From the NCBI GenBank assembly GCA_958413985.1, contig CATYVZ010000006.1, forward strand, positions 1 through 64,000: a stretch of DNA of 64,000 nucleotides, in the 5' to 3' direction. The notes beneath the pieces are model-generated. The model searched no databases. It saw only the letters and a list, made by a program, of their open reading frames with translations, and was not told where the DNA came from. Every line of letters starts with the position of its first letter. Positions within the stretch are counted from its first letter, which is position 1. Shown piece after piece: positions 26,533 through 36,309 of this stretch. The DNA is from an uncultured Bacilli bacterium (GTDB lineage Bacteria; Bacillota_I; Bacilli_A; RF39; UBA660). Made by a program: the position numbers and the translations under genes.

Positions 26533-28251
26533 TTATTTTTTTAGTGCCAATACTTTAGCTCTTTCTTCTGTTATAGTTTCACTATCTATTTGAGATAAAT
26601 CTTTAGACTGATAATAAGATATATCAACCTTTGAGTTACTCATTCTTTTTAACGGCTCATAAGAATATTCAATATATCCTGGTAACCAATTTTCACTTAA
26701 ATTCTTTTTAACAAAAGATTTTAATTTCTTTTCGAATTGTTCTATATTTAAATTCTTATCATATAACGAAATGTGATAGCTAGGAATAAATTGTCTAATT
26801 TCATCAGGCACACCAGTTACTAGTACTTCTCTAACTTGAGGAAAAGACATAATCAAGTTTTCTAATTCCTCAGGATAAATATTTTCAATACCAGAGACAA
26901 AATTTCTTTTTTGTCTTCCTACATATTTGTATTCACCAGTTTCTGTATTTTGAATATAGTCCCCTAGATTACACCATTTTTTTCCATGTTCATCGTAAGA
27001 AATCACTTTTTTTGTTTCGTCAGGATTATTAAAGTAACCTAGCATTACAGATGGACCAGATACATAAAGCAATCCTTTTTCACCATTATTGACTTCTTTT
27101 TTTGTTTCTGGGTCAACTAATTTAATTTCTAAACACGATAAAGCTTGACCAATCGTTCCGGGCGTGTGTTTTTTACCATTATTAATCATAATAGATGACC
27201 AAGTTTCCGTAGCGCCTAATCCATCACCTAATACTGCATCACTTCCACATAACTTTAATGCTTCATTAATAGCTTTTTCGGTTGTCGCTTTTTTAGCTTC
27301 CCCACCTGATGTAGCATAATGCAAATGAGATAATGAATCTTGTTTCAATCTACTGCTTGGAACGAAGTCATCTCCTTTTTTTTCGATCAATGAAACCCAA
27401 TGCGGTGGACCACCTACTGCTGCATTTGCTTTAGTCCTTACTAATTCATCATAAAAATCTTCTGGCTTAGCTTTCAATGTTAAAGCTAATTCCATGTTAT
27501 TGCATAATGAATAATGCATAATCATTCTACCATAAACCATATGGCCGATTGGAATATTACCTAAATGGATCATGCCCGGCTCAGCATCAAAAATGCCGTT
27601 CATACTTGCTACAACATGATTTAAGCCTTTTCCAGATAATTCTACACCTTTGTGAATCCCAGTCGAACCACCAGTGAACATTACATCAGTAACCTCATCA
27701 TCTATATAGATACCTTTTTTAAAGTCAGTACCATCATCCTTTTTAATAATCGAATTTAAATTTGAATTTCTTGACAATTTAAAATTACCTTTTTTTAATT
27801 GTAAAATTTTATATCCTAATTTTAATTTCATATCATTTACAGATTCTAATGGTGAATAAAGTATAGTCGAAAAATTTAAAGCCTTTTCATATTCCTTAAA
27901 ATTACTATAACTCATATCGACAGAAATAATCATTTTCGGATGCGTTAATTCGATATCTTTTCCTACTTTTATTTTATTATCGATAGGGCTTATACCTACC
28001 ACTTCTGCACCTAATAAATCTAAAGCATATAACAAAAACACAGATTCAGGAGTATTTAAAGCGCAGACACCTATCATATCTCCTTGTCTAATTCCTCTTT
28101 GATATAATATTTTTGCATATTTATTTATCCTATCATGTAATTCTTCATAAGATATTTTTCTATCAAAAAAAGTTAATGCTGTATAATTCATATACTTGTC
28201 GTTATTGTTCAACAAAAAATTATACTTTCTATCATTTGGATTTGCCACCAT
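26533..28251 (-). CDS. AMP-forming acyl/amino acid ligase, copy 2
   Basis: A 572-aa ANL superfamily enzyme. The P-loop is FTGGSTGIHKG, GLGATET corresponds to YGxTE, and NLGDYI keeps the ribose-binding aspartate. The C-terminal lysine lies in SNSKVD. It is expected to activate a carboxylate with ATP, but the substrate and acceptor (CoA or carrier protein) are unknown. No carrier protein is encoded nearby. The start follows AAAGGGGG. It heads the second ligase-kinase pair. It differs strongly from copy 1, so only the kinase part of the module was recently homogenised. Confidence 0.85.
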   Translation of the reverse strand: MVANPNDRKYNFLLNNNDKYMNYTALTFFDRKISYEELHDRINKYAKILYQRGIRQGDMIGVCALNTPESVFLLYALDLLGAEVVGISPIDNKIKVGKDIELTHPKMIISVDMSYSNFKEYEKALNFSTILYSPLESVNDMKLKLGYKILQLKKGNFKLSRNSNLNSIIKKDDGTDFKKGIYIDDEVTDVMFTGGSTGIHKGVELSGKGLNHVVASMNGIFDAEPGMIHLGNIPIGHMVYGRMIMHYSLCNNMELALTLKAKPEDFYDELVRTKANAAVGGPPHWVSLIEKKGDDFVPSSRLKQDSLSHLHYATSGGEAKKATTEKAINEALKLCGSDAVLGDGLGATETWSSIMINNGKKHTPGTIGQALSCLEIKLVDPETKKEVNNGEKGLLYVSGPSVMLGYFNNPDETKKVISYDEHGKKWCNLGDYIQNTETGEYKYVGRQKRNFVSGIENIYPEELENLIMSFPQVREVLVTGVPDEIRQFIPSYHISLYDKNLNIEQFEKKLKSFVKKNLSENWLPGYIEYSYEPLKRMSNSKVDISYYQSKDLSQIDSETITEERAKVLALKK

Positions 28252-28304
28252 ACAATTTTCCCCCTTTAATTAATATCAAAACTTCAATAGCGCTGCACGA
28301 AGTG

Positions 28305-28310
28305 ATTATA
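28305..28310 (-). promoter_or_regulatory. Extended -10 element of ligase copy 2
   Basis: TGTTATAAT on the minus strand (hexamer 28305-28310) lies about 55 nt before the start codon; no convincing -35 was found. The downstream leader contains an ACTTC/GAAGT inverted repeat. Confidence 0.5.
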
Positions 28311-28433
28311 ACACAAAATTTTTTTTATGCTGGTTTTATGTTTGAAATAGGAAACCAAATGTTTTAACAAAAAAATAATTGTCTAAAACATATATTTTTA
28401 TGTCTATTTTATTATAATCTTCAAAAGATTATC

Positions 28434-28459
28434 AAAAAAAAGACTATTCTAAAATAGCC
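28434..28459 (-). terminator. Terminator of alaS
   Basis: The stem GGCTATT/AATAGTC (one G-U pair) is followed on the minus strand by a T8 run. It overlaps the alaS stop codon. A second hairpin (AATCTT/AAGATT) lies just beyond. Confidence 0.75.
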
Positions 28460-30195
28460 TTAATTCTTCTAACTCCTGCACTACTTGCTTCCTCTTTAAC
28501 GATCTTAAACTTACCTAATTCACTGGTATTTTTCACATGTGGACCGCCACATAACTCTTTAGAAATATCACCAATGCTATAAACAGTTACAATATCTGGA
28601 TACTTCTCGATAAACATGCATTCAGCTCCAGATTTTATCGCTTCTTCCTTGCCCATTTCTACAACAGTGACATCTAATCCTTCATCGATCCAATCATTGA
28701 CTAATTGTTCTGTTTTTTGCTTTTCTTCATCAGTTAATTTATGGTCACATGAAAAATCGAAACGCATTCTTTCACTAGTAATATTACTTCCTTTTTGATG
28801 AATATTTTTATCGACGACAATTTTTAAAGCTGCATTTAACAAATGAGTAGCTGTGTGATATTTTATTTCTTTATCTGAATCACCAGCTAAGCCACCTTTA
28901 AATTTACCACTTGAAGCAGTACGTGACAATTCCTGATGAGCTTTAAATTTCTCATTAAAACCTTCGATATCGACAACAATTCCTTTTTCATTAGCTAGTT
29001 CAACTGTCAATTCAATAGGAAAACCATAAGTATCGTATAGTTTAAACGCTAAATCTTTATTTAGTGATTTTTCTTTTAAATTGTCAGTTATTTTTTCAAA
29101 CTCTTTTAATCCTTTAGCTAAAGTGCGGTTAAACTTATTTTTTTCATTAGTCAAACCTTCTAAAATGACTTCTTTATTTTTAGTTAATTCAGAATAGTAT
29201 TGTGCATATTTATCGATAATCATATTAGCAATGATAACTTCCCAATTACTATTTTCATCAATCTCTAATTTTTTAGCATGTCGAATCGCACGTCTAATCA
29301 ATCTTCTTAAAATATAACCTTGATCTGTATTAGAAGGTTTAATGCCAGCTTCATCACCTAATATAAAGACAGCCGTTCTGATATGGTCAGCAATTATTCT
29401 TATACTATTAGGATTTTCTTCATATGTATATTTTGCTAATTGTTCGATCTTTTTAACAATATCTATCCATACACTTGATAGATAGTTGTCAGTAACACCT
29501 TCTAAAACAGCAACAACTCTTTCATATCCCATCCCAGTATCGACATTTTTTTGTGGTAGTTCAGTAATGTGACCATCGTTATCTTTATAAAACTCCATAA
29601 ATACATTATTCCATATTTCGACCCAACGTTCATCGTTTGGATCAAATTTAGCTGGTATTTCATCATTGCTTCGAAAATAAAATATTTCTGTATCTGGTCC
29701 GCAGGGCCCAGAATCGCCAGCAATCCAAAAATTATCTTCTTTTCCTAAATAGGCAATATGTTGATCACTTATTCCTAAACTTTTCCAAATGTCAGCAGAG
29801 ACATCATCTTTAGGAATATTGCCTTCACCTTTAAAAACTGTTACCGCTAATCTTTCGACAGGTATTTTTAAAATCTTAGTTAAAAATTCAAAACTATATC
29901 CAATACTTTCTTTTTTAAAGTAATCTCCTAATGACCAATTACCCAACATCTCAAAAAAAGTATGGTGTGTCATATCGCCAACGCTGTCTAAATCGTTAGT
30001 TCGAATACATTTTTGATAGTCGACTAATCTTGTTCCATATGGATGTGGTCGTCCCATTAAATAAGGAATCAACGGTTGCATTCCCGCTGTATTAAATAAA
30101 ACGGAAGGATCATTTTCAGGAACCACCGGAGCTGAAGGGATCTGTTTGTGCCCTTTACTTATAAAAAAATCAATATATAAATCTTTAAGATTCAT
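28444..30195 (-). CDS. alaS: Alanyl-tRNA synthetase, compact form
   Basis: Class II synthetase charging tRNA-Ala. The 583-aa protein has the catalytic core (motif 2 region HHTFFEMLGNWSLGDYF; motif 3 DTGMGYER), the tRNA-binding helices and an editing domain. The zinc ligands are HTATH and CGGPH. It stops there: the C-Ala domain that extends most bacterial AlaRS to about 870 aa is absent. The ATG at 30195 is preferred over a GTG three codons earlier that lies within the ribosome site. It overlaps cmk by 11 bp. Confidence 0.95.
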   Translation of the reverse strand: MNLKDLYIDFFISKGHKQIPSAPVVPENDPSVLFNTAGMQPLIPYLMGRPHPYGTRLVDYQKCIRTNDLDSVGDMTHHTFFEMLGNWSLGDYFKKESIGYSFEFLTKILKIPVERLAVTVFKGEGNIPKDDVSADIWKSLGISDQHIAYLGKEDNFWIAGDSGPCGPDTEIFYFRSNDEIPAKFDPNDERWVEIWNNVFMEFYKDNDGHITELPQKNVDTGMGYERVVAVLEGVTDNYLSSVWIDIVKKIEQLAKYTYEENPNSIRIIADHIRTAVFILGDEAGIKPSNTDQGYILRRLIRRAIRHAKKLEIDENSNWEVIIANMIIDKYAQYYSELTKNKEVILEGLTNEKNKFNRTLAKGLKEFEKITDNLKEKSLNKDLAFKLYDTYGFPIELTVELANEKGIVVDIEGFNEKFKAHQELSRTASSGKFKGGLAGDSDKEIKYHTATHLLNAALKIVVDKNIHQKGSNITSERMRFDFSCDHKLTDEEKQKTEQLVNDWIDEGLDVTVVEMGKEEAIKSGAECMFIEKYPDIVTVYSIGDISKELCGGPHVKNTSELGKFKIVKEEASSAGVRRIKAILE

Positions 30196-30844
30196 CTTTA
30201 CCACCCTCTATAACTTTAGAAAATTCTGATACAACTTCTTCGATCGATAAATTAGTAGAATCAATATAAACTTGCTCACTAGTTCGTTTTAAAGCTCCAA
30301 CCTCTTTATGCATATCGTTATAATCTCTAAATTTTATGTTTTCTAACACATCATCATAACTAATATCGATGCCTTTTTCTTTGTTTTGCAACATTCTTCT
30401 CGCAACCCTTTGTTCTAACGATGCATCTAAATAAAACTTATATTGTGCGTCTGGAAAGACGACCGTAGTAATATCTCTGCCTTCCATGACAACATCGTAA
30501 TTACTGGCCATTTTTCTTTGCAAATCAACCATATTTTTTCTTACTTCAACGATACTTGAAATCGGTGAGACAATTTCTGTCACTGCCTTACTTCTAATTT
30601 CATCAGTTACATCTTCACCATTTAAATAAACTTTATTATCCAAATCGATTCTAATATCGATCTTTCTAGATAATTTTATAATTGCTTCTTTATCATTTAA
30701 AGTTAAATTGTTTTTCAAACAAGCTAAAGCTACACAACGATAAGTTGCCCCTGTATCGATGTTTACTAAATTATACTTTTTCGATAATAGACTAGCTATG
30801 GTTCCTTTCCCACTGCCACAAGGACCATCGATTGCTACTTTCAT
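30185..30844 (-). CDS. cmk: Cytidylate kinase
   Basis: A 219-aa P-loop kinase that phosphorylates CMP and dCMP. It has IDGPCGSGKGTIA, the NMP-binding DTGATYR, and EGRDITTVVFPDA. Catalytic arginines lie in RVARR. A perfect AAGGAGG precedes the ATG. It follows the putative dNMP kinase gene with no gap and overlaps alaS. Confidence 0.95.
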   Translation of the reverse strand: MKVAIDGPCGSGKGTIASLLSKKYNLVNIDTGATYRCVALACLKNNLTLNDKEAIIKLSRKIDIRIDLDNKVYLNGEDVTDEIRSKAVTEIVSPISSIVEVRKNMVDLQRKMASNYDVVMEGRDITTVVFPDAQYKFYLDASLEQRVARRMLQNKEKGIDISYDDVLENIKFRDYNDMHKEVGALKRTSEQVYIDSTNLSIEEVVSEFSKVIEGGKDES

Positions 30845-31378
30845 TTAAGAAACCTCCTTTAAAATATTTATAATCTGTTTTTTTGTTTCGTTAATATCAT
30901 TATTGTAAACGACATAATCAAAACCTTGATAATCATCTAAATTAGTTTCAGTTATATGATTTTTCTGTTCTAACGTTAAATTATTATCATCCTTATTAAT
31001 TCTAATAGTTATACAATCAAATAAACTTTTAGGTATTTCTATTTCTTCGATCAATCGTGCATCAGTGATAATAATAATATCAAAGAAACAACTATAAACT
31101 TTAATGTCTTCAACTAACCTTCTAATCAATAACTTATCGTCAATTTTTTTAACTAAATCTATTCCTAATGATTGTAATAAATCACGTGGTTTATCTTGCT
31201 CACTACCATCCCAAGTAGTTATTTTTTTGATATATTGTTTTAAGTAATAAGCATAAGATAACTGAATGCATTTTTTATCATGATAGTATTCTTCGATAAA
31301 GTCAGCTATTAAATTTTTACCACTTTTAGCTTTGCCAGATAAAATAAATATTTTAGGATTTCTATTATTATATTGCAT
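30845..31378 (-). CDS. P-loop nucleotide kinase, possible dNMP kinase
   Basis: A 177-aa protein with Walker A SGKAKSGKN and the late segment IIITDARLIEEIE, which resembles deoxynucleoside monophosphate kinases of phage type. Its place next to cmk suggests nucleotide metabolism. Two in-frame ATGs (31381, 31378) follow GGTGAT; the second has better spacing. The exact substrate is not clear. Confidence 0.6.
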   Translation of the reverse strand: MQYNNRNPKIFILSGKAKSGKNLIADFIEEYYHDKKCIQLSYAYYLKQYIKKITTWDGSEQDKPRDLLQSLGIDLVKKIDDKLLIRRLVEDIKVYSCFFDIIIITDARLIEEIEIPKSLFDCITIRINKDDNNLTLEQKNHITETNLDDYQGFDYVVYNNDINETKKQIINILKEVS

Positions 31379-31425
31379 CATCGATCACCAAATATAGTAT
31401 ATCAAAAAATAAAACAAAATTAAAG

Positions 31426-31453
31426 AAAAAAGACTAGCTTTCGCTATCTTTTT
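31426..31453 (-). terminator. Terminator of the AI-2E transporter/frr operon
   Basis: The hairpin AAAAAGA-TAGC-GAAA-GCTA-TCTTTTTT on the minus strand overlaps the stop codon of the transporter gene and ends in T6. Confidence 0.8.
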
Positions 31454-32591
31454 GAAAATTTAAGAAATCATATTTTTCATCAAAATAATTTACCAATTCC
31501 TTAATTGCACCAATGATCGGTGTCGATAGAACCATACCGACGATCCCAAAGAAATAACCGAATACTAACAATCCCAAGATAATCGTCACTGGATTTAATT
31601 TAGTTGTTTTACTCATTATATATGGCTGTAACAAATTACCCTCGACAGCTTGAACGACAATTATGAAAATTAAAATAGCAATTCCAATCGTTGGTGATTG
31701 AGTAAGTCCTACTAATACAGCAGGAGCACCTCCAATATAAGGTCCTGCATAAGGAATAACATTAGTTATAGCACAAAATACAGCAAACAACAATGGTGCT
31801 TTTAAACCAATGATAGAAAAACCAATCGCTGTAACGACAAAAATCACAGTACAATCGATTAAAGCTCCGTTGACAAATCTTTTTAATGGTTTATTGATAG
31901 CATTTAAACATTTCTTAGTTTCCTCGCGATGTCTTTTAGGAATTAACGTATACAAAGTATCAACATGTTTATCAAAATCAAGCAATAGATAAAAACCAAT
32001 AATCAAACCGATAGCAAATGTACCGATTCCAGAAAAAAGAGATTTTCCTAAATTAACGATAATTTCTGGTAATGAACTAGTTAAATTAGTGGCAATTAAT
32101 TCTATTTTTTTAAATATTTCACTTTTAACAGCCATCGCATCAAAACTAGCTGTACCATCAAGTTTACTAAAAACATCATCGATCCATCCTGTAACAGATT
32201 CAAGTAATTTAGGAATTGTCGATGTAACAAAATCATTTATTTGTTCTGACAAAACAGGAATTAAAGCTATAATAACTAAAGAGATTATCCCTAAGAACAA
32301 AATATATGATAATGCTGCTGCTAGTCCACGTTTTAATCCTTTTTTATTTAAAAATTTTACAAATGGATCAAACAACCAAGCAATTACAATACCGATAAAC
32401 AAAGGAGCCAATATTTTTAAAATTGTAAAAATAAACGGTAAAATTTGTACTTCTTTGATCAATTTTATAATATAGTAAGCTCCAATTACAATCAAAAGGA
32501 TAACCAATATTTTTAAAATAATATGACCCAATGAAACAAGATCATTTAATTTATTATAGTTTAAACCTTTATCGTCTTTTTTTTTCAACAT
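31434..32591 (-). CDS. AI-2E (PerM/YdgG) family transporter
   Basis: A 385-aa membrane protein with about eight transmembrane segments in the UPF0118/AI-2E exporter arrangement. Two N-terminal helices precede a central soluble loop. A C-terminal block follows, with NVIPYAGPYIGGAPA and the final GIVGMVLSTP. Family members have been linked to AI-2 or other small-molecule export and to Na+/H+ exchange, so the substrate is open. AGGGGGA precedes the ATG. It is the last gene downstream of frr, 11 bp away. Confidence 0.85.
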   Translation of the reverse strand: MLKKKDDKGLNYNKLNDLVSLGHIILKILVILLIVIGAYYIIKLIKEVQILPFIFTILKILAPLFIGIVIAWLFDPFVKFLNKKGLKRGLAAALSYILFLGIISLVIIALIPVLSEQINDFVTSTIPKLLESVTGWIDDVFSKLDGTASFDAMAVKSEIFKKIELIATNLTSSLPEIIVNLGKSLFSGIGTFAIGLIIGFYLLLDFDKHVDTLYTLIPKRHREETKKCLNAINKPLKRFVNGALIDCTVIFVVTAIGFSIIGLKAPLLFAVFCAITNVIPYAGPYIGGAPAVLVGLTQSPTIGIAILIFIIVVQAVEGNLLQPYIMSKTTKLNPVTIILGLLVFGYFFGIVGMVLSTPIIGAIKELVNYFDEKYDFLNFQKDSES

Positions 32592-32602
32592 ATAAATTCC
32601 CC

Positions 32603-33145
32603 CTATATGCTTAATAATTCTTTTTCTTTTAAAGCTAATTTTTCATCGATTATTTTATTATATTTGTTAATTAGTTCTTGAATTTCATCACAAGCATACT
32701 TTATGTCGTCTTCAGGGATCTCTAGCTTTTTGACATCGTTATTAGCTTCTTGGCGAATATTCCTTAAAGCTATTTTAGCGTCTTCAGCAATCGTTTTTGC
32801 CTGTTTAACATAATCCTTTCTTGTTTCTTCTGTCAAGGCCGGAATGTTTAAGATAATAATCTCACCATTATTATTTGGCGTAAGGCCAATATTAGCTTCA
32901 TAGATCCCTTTTTCAATAGCATTTAAAGCACTTTTATCAAAAGGTTTAATCGCTAATTGTCTAGCTTCAGGAATCGAAATGTTCGCTAATTGTTTTAAAG
33001 GTGTATCGACACCATAATAATTAACGACGACGCTATCTAAAATAGCTGGATTAGCACGACCTGCTCTAATATTTAGCAATCTTTTATCTAAGCTATCGAT
33101 AGTCCCTTCCATTCTACTTTCAGTTTCTAATAAAATATCATCCAT
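32603..33145 (-). CDS. frr: Ribosome recycling factor
   Basis: A 180-aa protein that, with EF-G, splits post-termination ribosomes. Typical segments are ESRMEGTI, RAGRANPAILD, IPEARQLAIKPFDKS, NIGLTPNNNGEII and PALTEETRKDYVKQA. It overlaps rpe by 8 bp, and the rpe end carries its AAGGAG. Usually frr lies with pyrH and tsf, so this position is a rearrangement. Confidence 0.97.
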   Translation of the reverse strand: MDDILLETESRMEGTIDSLDKRLLNIRAGRANPAILDSVVVNYYGVDTPLKQLANISIPEARQLAIKPFDKSALNAIEKGIYEANIGLTPNNNGEIIILNIPALTEETRKDYVKQAKTIAEDAKIALRNIRQEANNDVKKLEIPEDDIKYACDEIQELINKYNKIIDEKLALKEKELLSI

Positions 33146-33764
33146 AAATTTTCTCCTTTATATTTTTAATCCTTTCTTCGTAGTCACCATTAGTAATATA
33201 ACTACCTACTACAATTATATCAGCATTTTTTACTAAATCAATAGTATCAATATTAATACCACCATCAACTTCGATTAAGAAATGGTCACCTATCTCCTTT
33301 AACTTGTTAATCTTATCTACTGCACTTAAAAGAAATGATTGTCCACCAGTTCCCGGTTCGACACTCATAACCAGTACTAAATCGATATAAGGTAAAAATG
33401 GCTTAATTTGTTCAACAGTCGTCTTTGGTTTGATCGATAATCCAACTTTAATACCATATTGTTTAATATATTCGATCACCTTCATTATATCATAATTTGT
33501 TTCATAATGAAATGTAATATAATCTGGTTTTAAAGTTTGAAATTGATCGATATATTTATAAACATCATCCACCATTAAATGAACATCTAAAGGTTTATTA
33601 TGATTGATCAAGTTCTTAATTTGTTCAATATCCCAAGTTTTATTTACGACAAAACGACCATCCATTATATCTAAATGAAGATAATCGATATCTGTTTTAG
33701 TTAACTTAGCAATGTTTTCTTTTAAATTATCCTTGATCGATAAAAATGAAGCCGAAATTTTCAT
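33138..33764 (-). CDS. rpe: Ribulose-phosphate 3-epimerase
   Basis: A 208-aa TIM-barrel enzyme interconverting ribulose-5-phosphate and xylulose-5-phosphate. It has LHLDIMDGRFV, DVHLMV, ITFHYE, VMSVEPGTGGQ and EVDGGI. It follows rsgA in an ATGA overlap, as in B. subtilis rsgA-rpe, and supplies substrate to transketolase. Confidence 0.95.
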   Translation of the reverse strand: MKISASFLSIKDNLKENIAKLTKTDIDYLHLDIMDGRFVVNKTWDIEQIKNLINHNKPLDVHLMVDDVYKYIDQFQTLKPDYITFHYETNYDIMKVIEYIKQYGIKVGLSIKPKTTVEQIKPFLPYIDLVLVMSVEPGTGGQSFLLSAVDKINKLKEIGDHFLIEVDGGINIDTIDLVKNADIIVVGSYITNGDYEERIKNIKEKIYG

Positions 33765-34585
33765 ATTGTTTCCTTCCTTAAAAATTTAATGTAATTTTCA
33801 TAACGTGAAGGCAAAATATCTTTACCTAATCTTCTTTTAATTTCACAATCTTCCTCTTTGTCATGAAAGCAATCTTTATATGCACAATATTGACGGTAAT
33901 TATTAAACTCCACAAAATTATCTTTAATATCTTCTTTAGTTAATTCTTTTAGTGAAAGAGAAGAAAAACCGGGAGTATCGGCACATAGGCCACCTAAAAC
34001 AGATAATAATTCGACATGTCTAGTCGTATGCTTTCCCCTACCTAAAGCTTGTGAAATAACATTGGTTTTTAAATTTAAAGTGTTATCTAAAATGTTTAAT
34101 AAAGTCGATTTGCCTGCTCCTGATTGACCAGCAAAGACTGTTATTTTATCTTTAAATATTTCTTTTATTTTGGGATCTTGATTATCGAAAACTTGATAAC
34201 CAATTTTTTGATAATAATCTTTTATTTTAGAAATTTGTTTACAATCATCTAGTAAATCTAATTTGGTAAAACAAATAAGCGGCCTGATGTTGTTTGCTTC
34301 GATTAAACAAAGTAACTTATCTAATAAATACAAATCTAAATCTGGTTCTTTTACACTAACCACGATTAAAGACTGATCGATATTAGCAATCGGTGGTCTA
34401 ATTAAACTATTGCGTCTTGGTTTAACTTCTAAAATAATTTTTTTGTTCTCATCAAAAACCACATTGTCGCCAACTAGCAAGGTCGTTTTCATATTTCTAA
34501 ACTTTCCCCTTGCCTGACACGTATATTCTTTGTCTGATAAAACGGTAAAAGAATTGCTGATAATTTTGATTATCTTGCCTTCCAT
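33761..34585 (-). CDS. rsgA: Ribosome small subunit GTPase RsgA
   Basis: A 274-aa circularly permuted GTPase acting in late 30S assembly. It has an N-terminal OB fold, G4 TKLDLL, then G1 GQSGAGKST and G3 DTPGFSS. A C-terminal zinc site of the C-x5-C-x-H-x5-C kind follows, in CAYKDCFHDKEEDC. The ATG at 34585 overlaps the prkC stop as TGATG. It lies in the PASTA kinase operon, and the family is a known PrkC phosphorylation target in B. subtilis. Confidence 0.95.
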   Translation of the reverse strand: MEGKIIKIISNSFTVLSDKEYTCQARGKFRNMKTTLLVGDNVVFDENKKIILEVKPRRNSLIRPPIANIDQSLIVVSVKEPDLDLYLLDKLLCLIEANNIRPLICFTKLDLLDDCKQISKIKDYYQKIGYQVFDNQDPKIKEIFKDKITVFAGQSGAGKSTLLNILDNTLNLKTNVISQALGRGKHTTRHVELLSVLGGLCADTPGFSSLSLKELTKEDIKDNFVEFNNYRQYCAYKDCFHDKEEDCEIKRRLGKDILPSRYENYIKFLRKETI

Positions 34586-36309
34586 CAATCAATATCCTCA
34601 AGTGAATCTGATGTACCAATCGGTGTTTTCTCAGTAACTGTAATTGTCAAAGTAGAACCACTGATAACTTCTCCGGTTCGGTTTTGACTAATAATAGTGC
34701 CTGCTTCATATTCATCTCTTACTACATACTCAATATTTAAAGTAATATCGTTCTTTGCACAGAAATCACTTACTTCATCGACACTATAACCTTCTTGAAC
34801 AAAATCAGGATACTCGATTGTGAAAACAGCATAATATAGTACGATTGTATCACCTGGTTCTAGAACAGTTCCTTTCTTTGCACTTTGATCGATGACATCG
34901 AACTCTTTATATTTAAAGTTTTCTTGTTCTTCTTTTTCAACTTTTCTCTGTTCGACAATAACATTTAAGCCCGCATTTTTTAAATTAGCTTCGGCCGTTT
35001 TATAATTGATTCCAGAATAATCATCCATGGTTATATTATCGCTTTTTTTAGCAATGATGATCGTCACTTCAGTCCCTTCTTTAACTGTCCTTCCTACTTG
35101 TGGACTAGTTCCGATAACTTTACCAGCTTCGATATCGTCGGTTTCTCTTTCTTGAATTTCACTAGCTACTGATAGTCCATACTCTTTTAACTTAGCTTCG
35201 GCTTCAACTACTGTCAAATTATTAACATCCGGTATTGTGACATCGGGTACGGCAACTAAACGTGGATAAATAATGACAAATAAACAAATCAAAGCAACTA
35301 ATCCAGCACAGATTCCTCCTGTTATCCATAAAGCTTTATCCTTGGTTCGTTTCTTTTCTTTTACTTTTGGCACTTCTAATTCCTCCTTCGCACTTTTATC
35401 TACCCGGTTTAAATTAGGCATCACTTTAGTTTCATCTAGATCGTTTTCAGCATATTTATAGACGAGTCTTTGTTGTTGTAAACCATCAGGAGTCAAAGCA
35501 TTTTGAATATCGTCGTACATTTCTTTAGCTGAGTCATATCTATTTTTAGGATTCTTAGCACAAGCTTTCAAAACAATATTTTCAATCGATTGGGGAATAT
35601 CAGGATTTTGTTTGCAGATTGAAGGAATTGGTTCTTTCATCTGTTTGATCGCAATTTCAACAGCATTATCGCCTTTAAAAGGCACCTTCCCAATTAATAA
35701 CTCATACATTAAAATTCCTAAAGAATAAATATCTGATTTGATCGTCGAACCACTGCCATTAGCCTGTTCTGGCGGTAAGTAGTGAACTGAACCCATTACA
35801 GAGTTGGTTTGGGTTAGTTCATTACTATTTAAAGCCATCGCAATTCCAAAGTCCATGATCTTAACTTTACCATCTTCTAAAATCATGACATTCTGAGGTT
35901 TGATATCGCGATGAATAATATAACTATCGTGAGCACACATAACCGCACTTAACAACTGAGTCATTATATCCATGACTTCCGGAAGGGTTAAAGCTCCTCT
36001 TTTTTTAACTAAACTTTTAAGCGTTTTACCACTTACATATTCCATGACAATGTAATATTGCCCATTGTCTTCACCAACATCATACATCTCGACGATATTA
36101 GGGTGATTTAATTTACTAGCAGACAAAGCCTCTCTTTGAAAACGTCTAACAAACTTTTCATCGTCAGCCAAATCACCTCTTAAAATTTTTACGGCAACTT
36201 GTCTATTTAAGATCGTATCTAAAGCTAAGTAAACATTAGCCATACCACCTTCACCGATCGTCTTAATAATTTGATATCTATCGTTTATCTTATCTCCTTT
36301 TGTAATCAT
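34585..36309 (-). CDS. prkC: PASTA-domain Ser/Thr protein kinase PrkC/IreK
   Basis: A 574-aa membrane kinase that senses cell-wall material and phosphorylates cytoplasmic targets. The kinase domain (about 10-275) has GEGGMANVYLA, HRDIKPQN and DFGIA. A juxtamembrane linker rich in charge and one transmembrane helix (about 330-350) follow. Three extracellular PASTA repeats come next, each with a V/I-x-x-Y/D-x-x-G pattern. It overlaps prpC by ATGA. In B. subtilis PrkC also mediates spore germination in response to muropeptides. Confidence 0.97.
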   Translation of the reverse strand: MITKGDKINDRYQIIKTIGEGGMANVYLALDTILNRQVAVKILRGDLADDEKFVRRFQREALSASKLNHPNIVEMYDVGEDNGQYYIVMEYVSGKTLKSLVKKRGALTLPEVMDIMTQLLSAVMCAHDSYIIHRDIKPQNVMILEDGKVKIMDFGIAMALNSNELTQTNSVMGSVHYLPPEQANGSGSTIKSDIYSLGILMYELLIGKVPFKGDNAVEIAIKQMKEPIPSICKQNPDIPQSIENIVLKACAKNPKNRYDSAKEMYDDIQNALTPDGLQQQRLVYKYAENDLDETKVMPNLNRVDKSAKEELEVPKVKEKKRTKDKALWITGGICAGLVALICLFVIIYPRLVAVPDVTIPDVNNLTVVEAEAKLKEYGLSVASEIQERETDDIEAGKVIGTSPQVGRTVKEGTEVTIIIAKKSDNITMDDYSGINYKTAEANLKNAGLNVIVEQRKVEKEEQENFKYKEFDVIDQSAKKGTVLEPGDTIVLYYAVFTIEYPDFVQEGYSVDEVSDFCAKNDITLNIEYVVRDEYEAGTIISQNRTGEVISGSTLTITVTEKTPIGTSDSLEDID

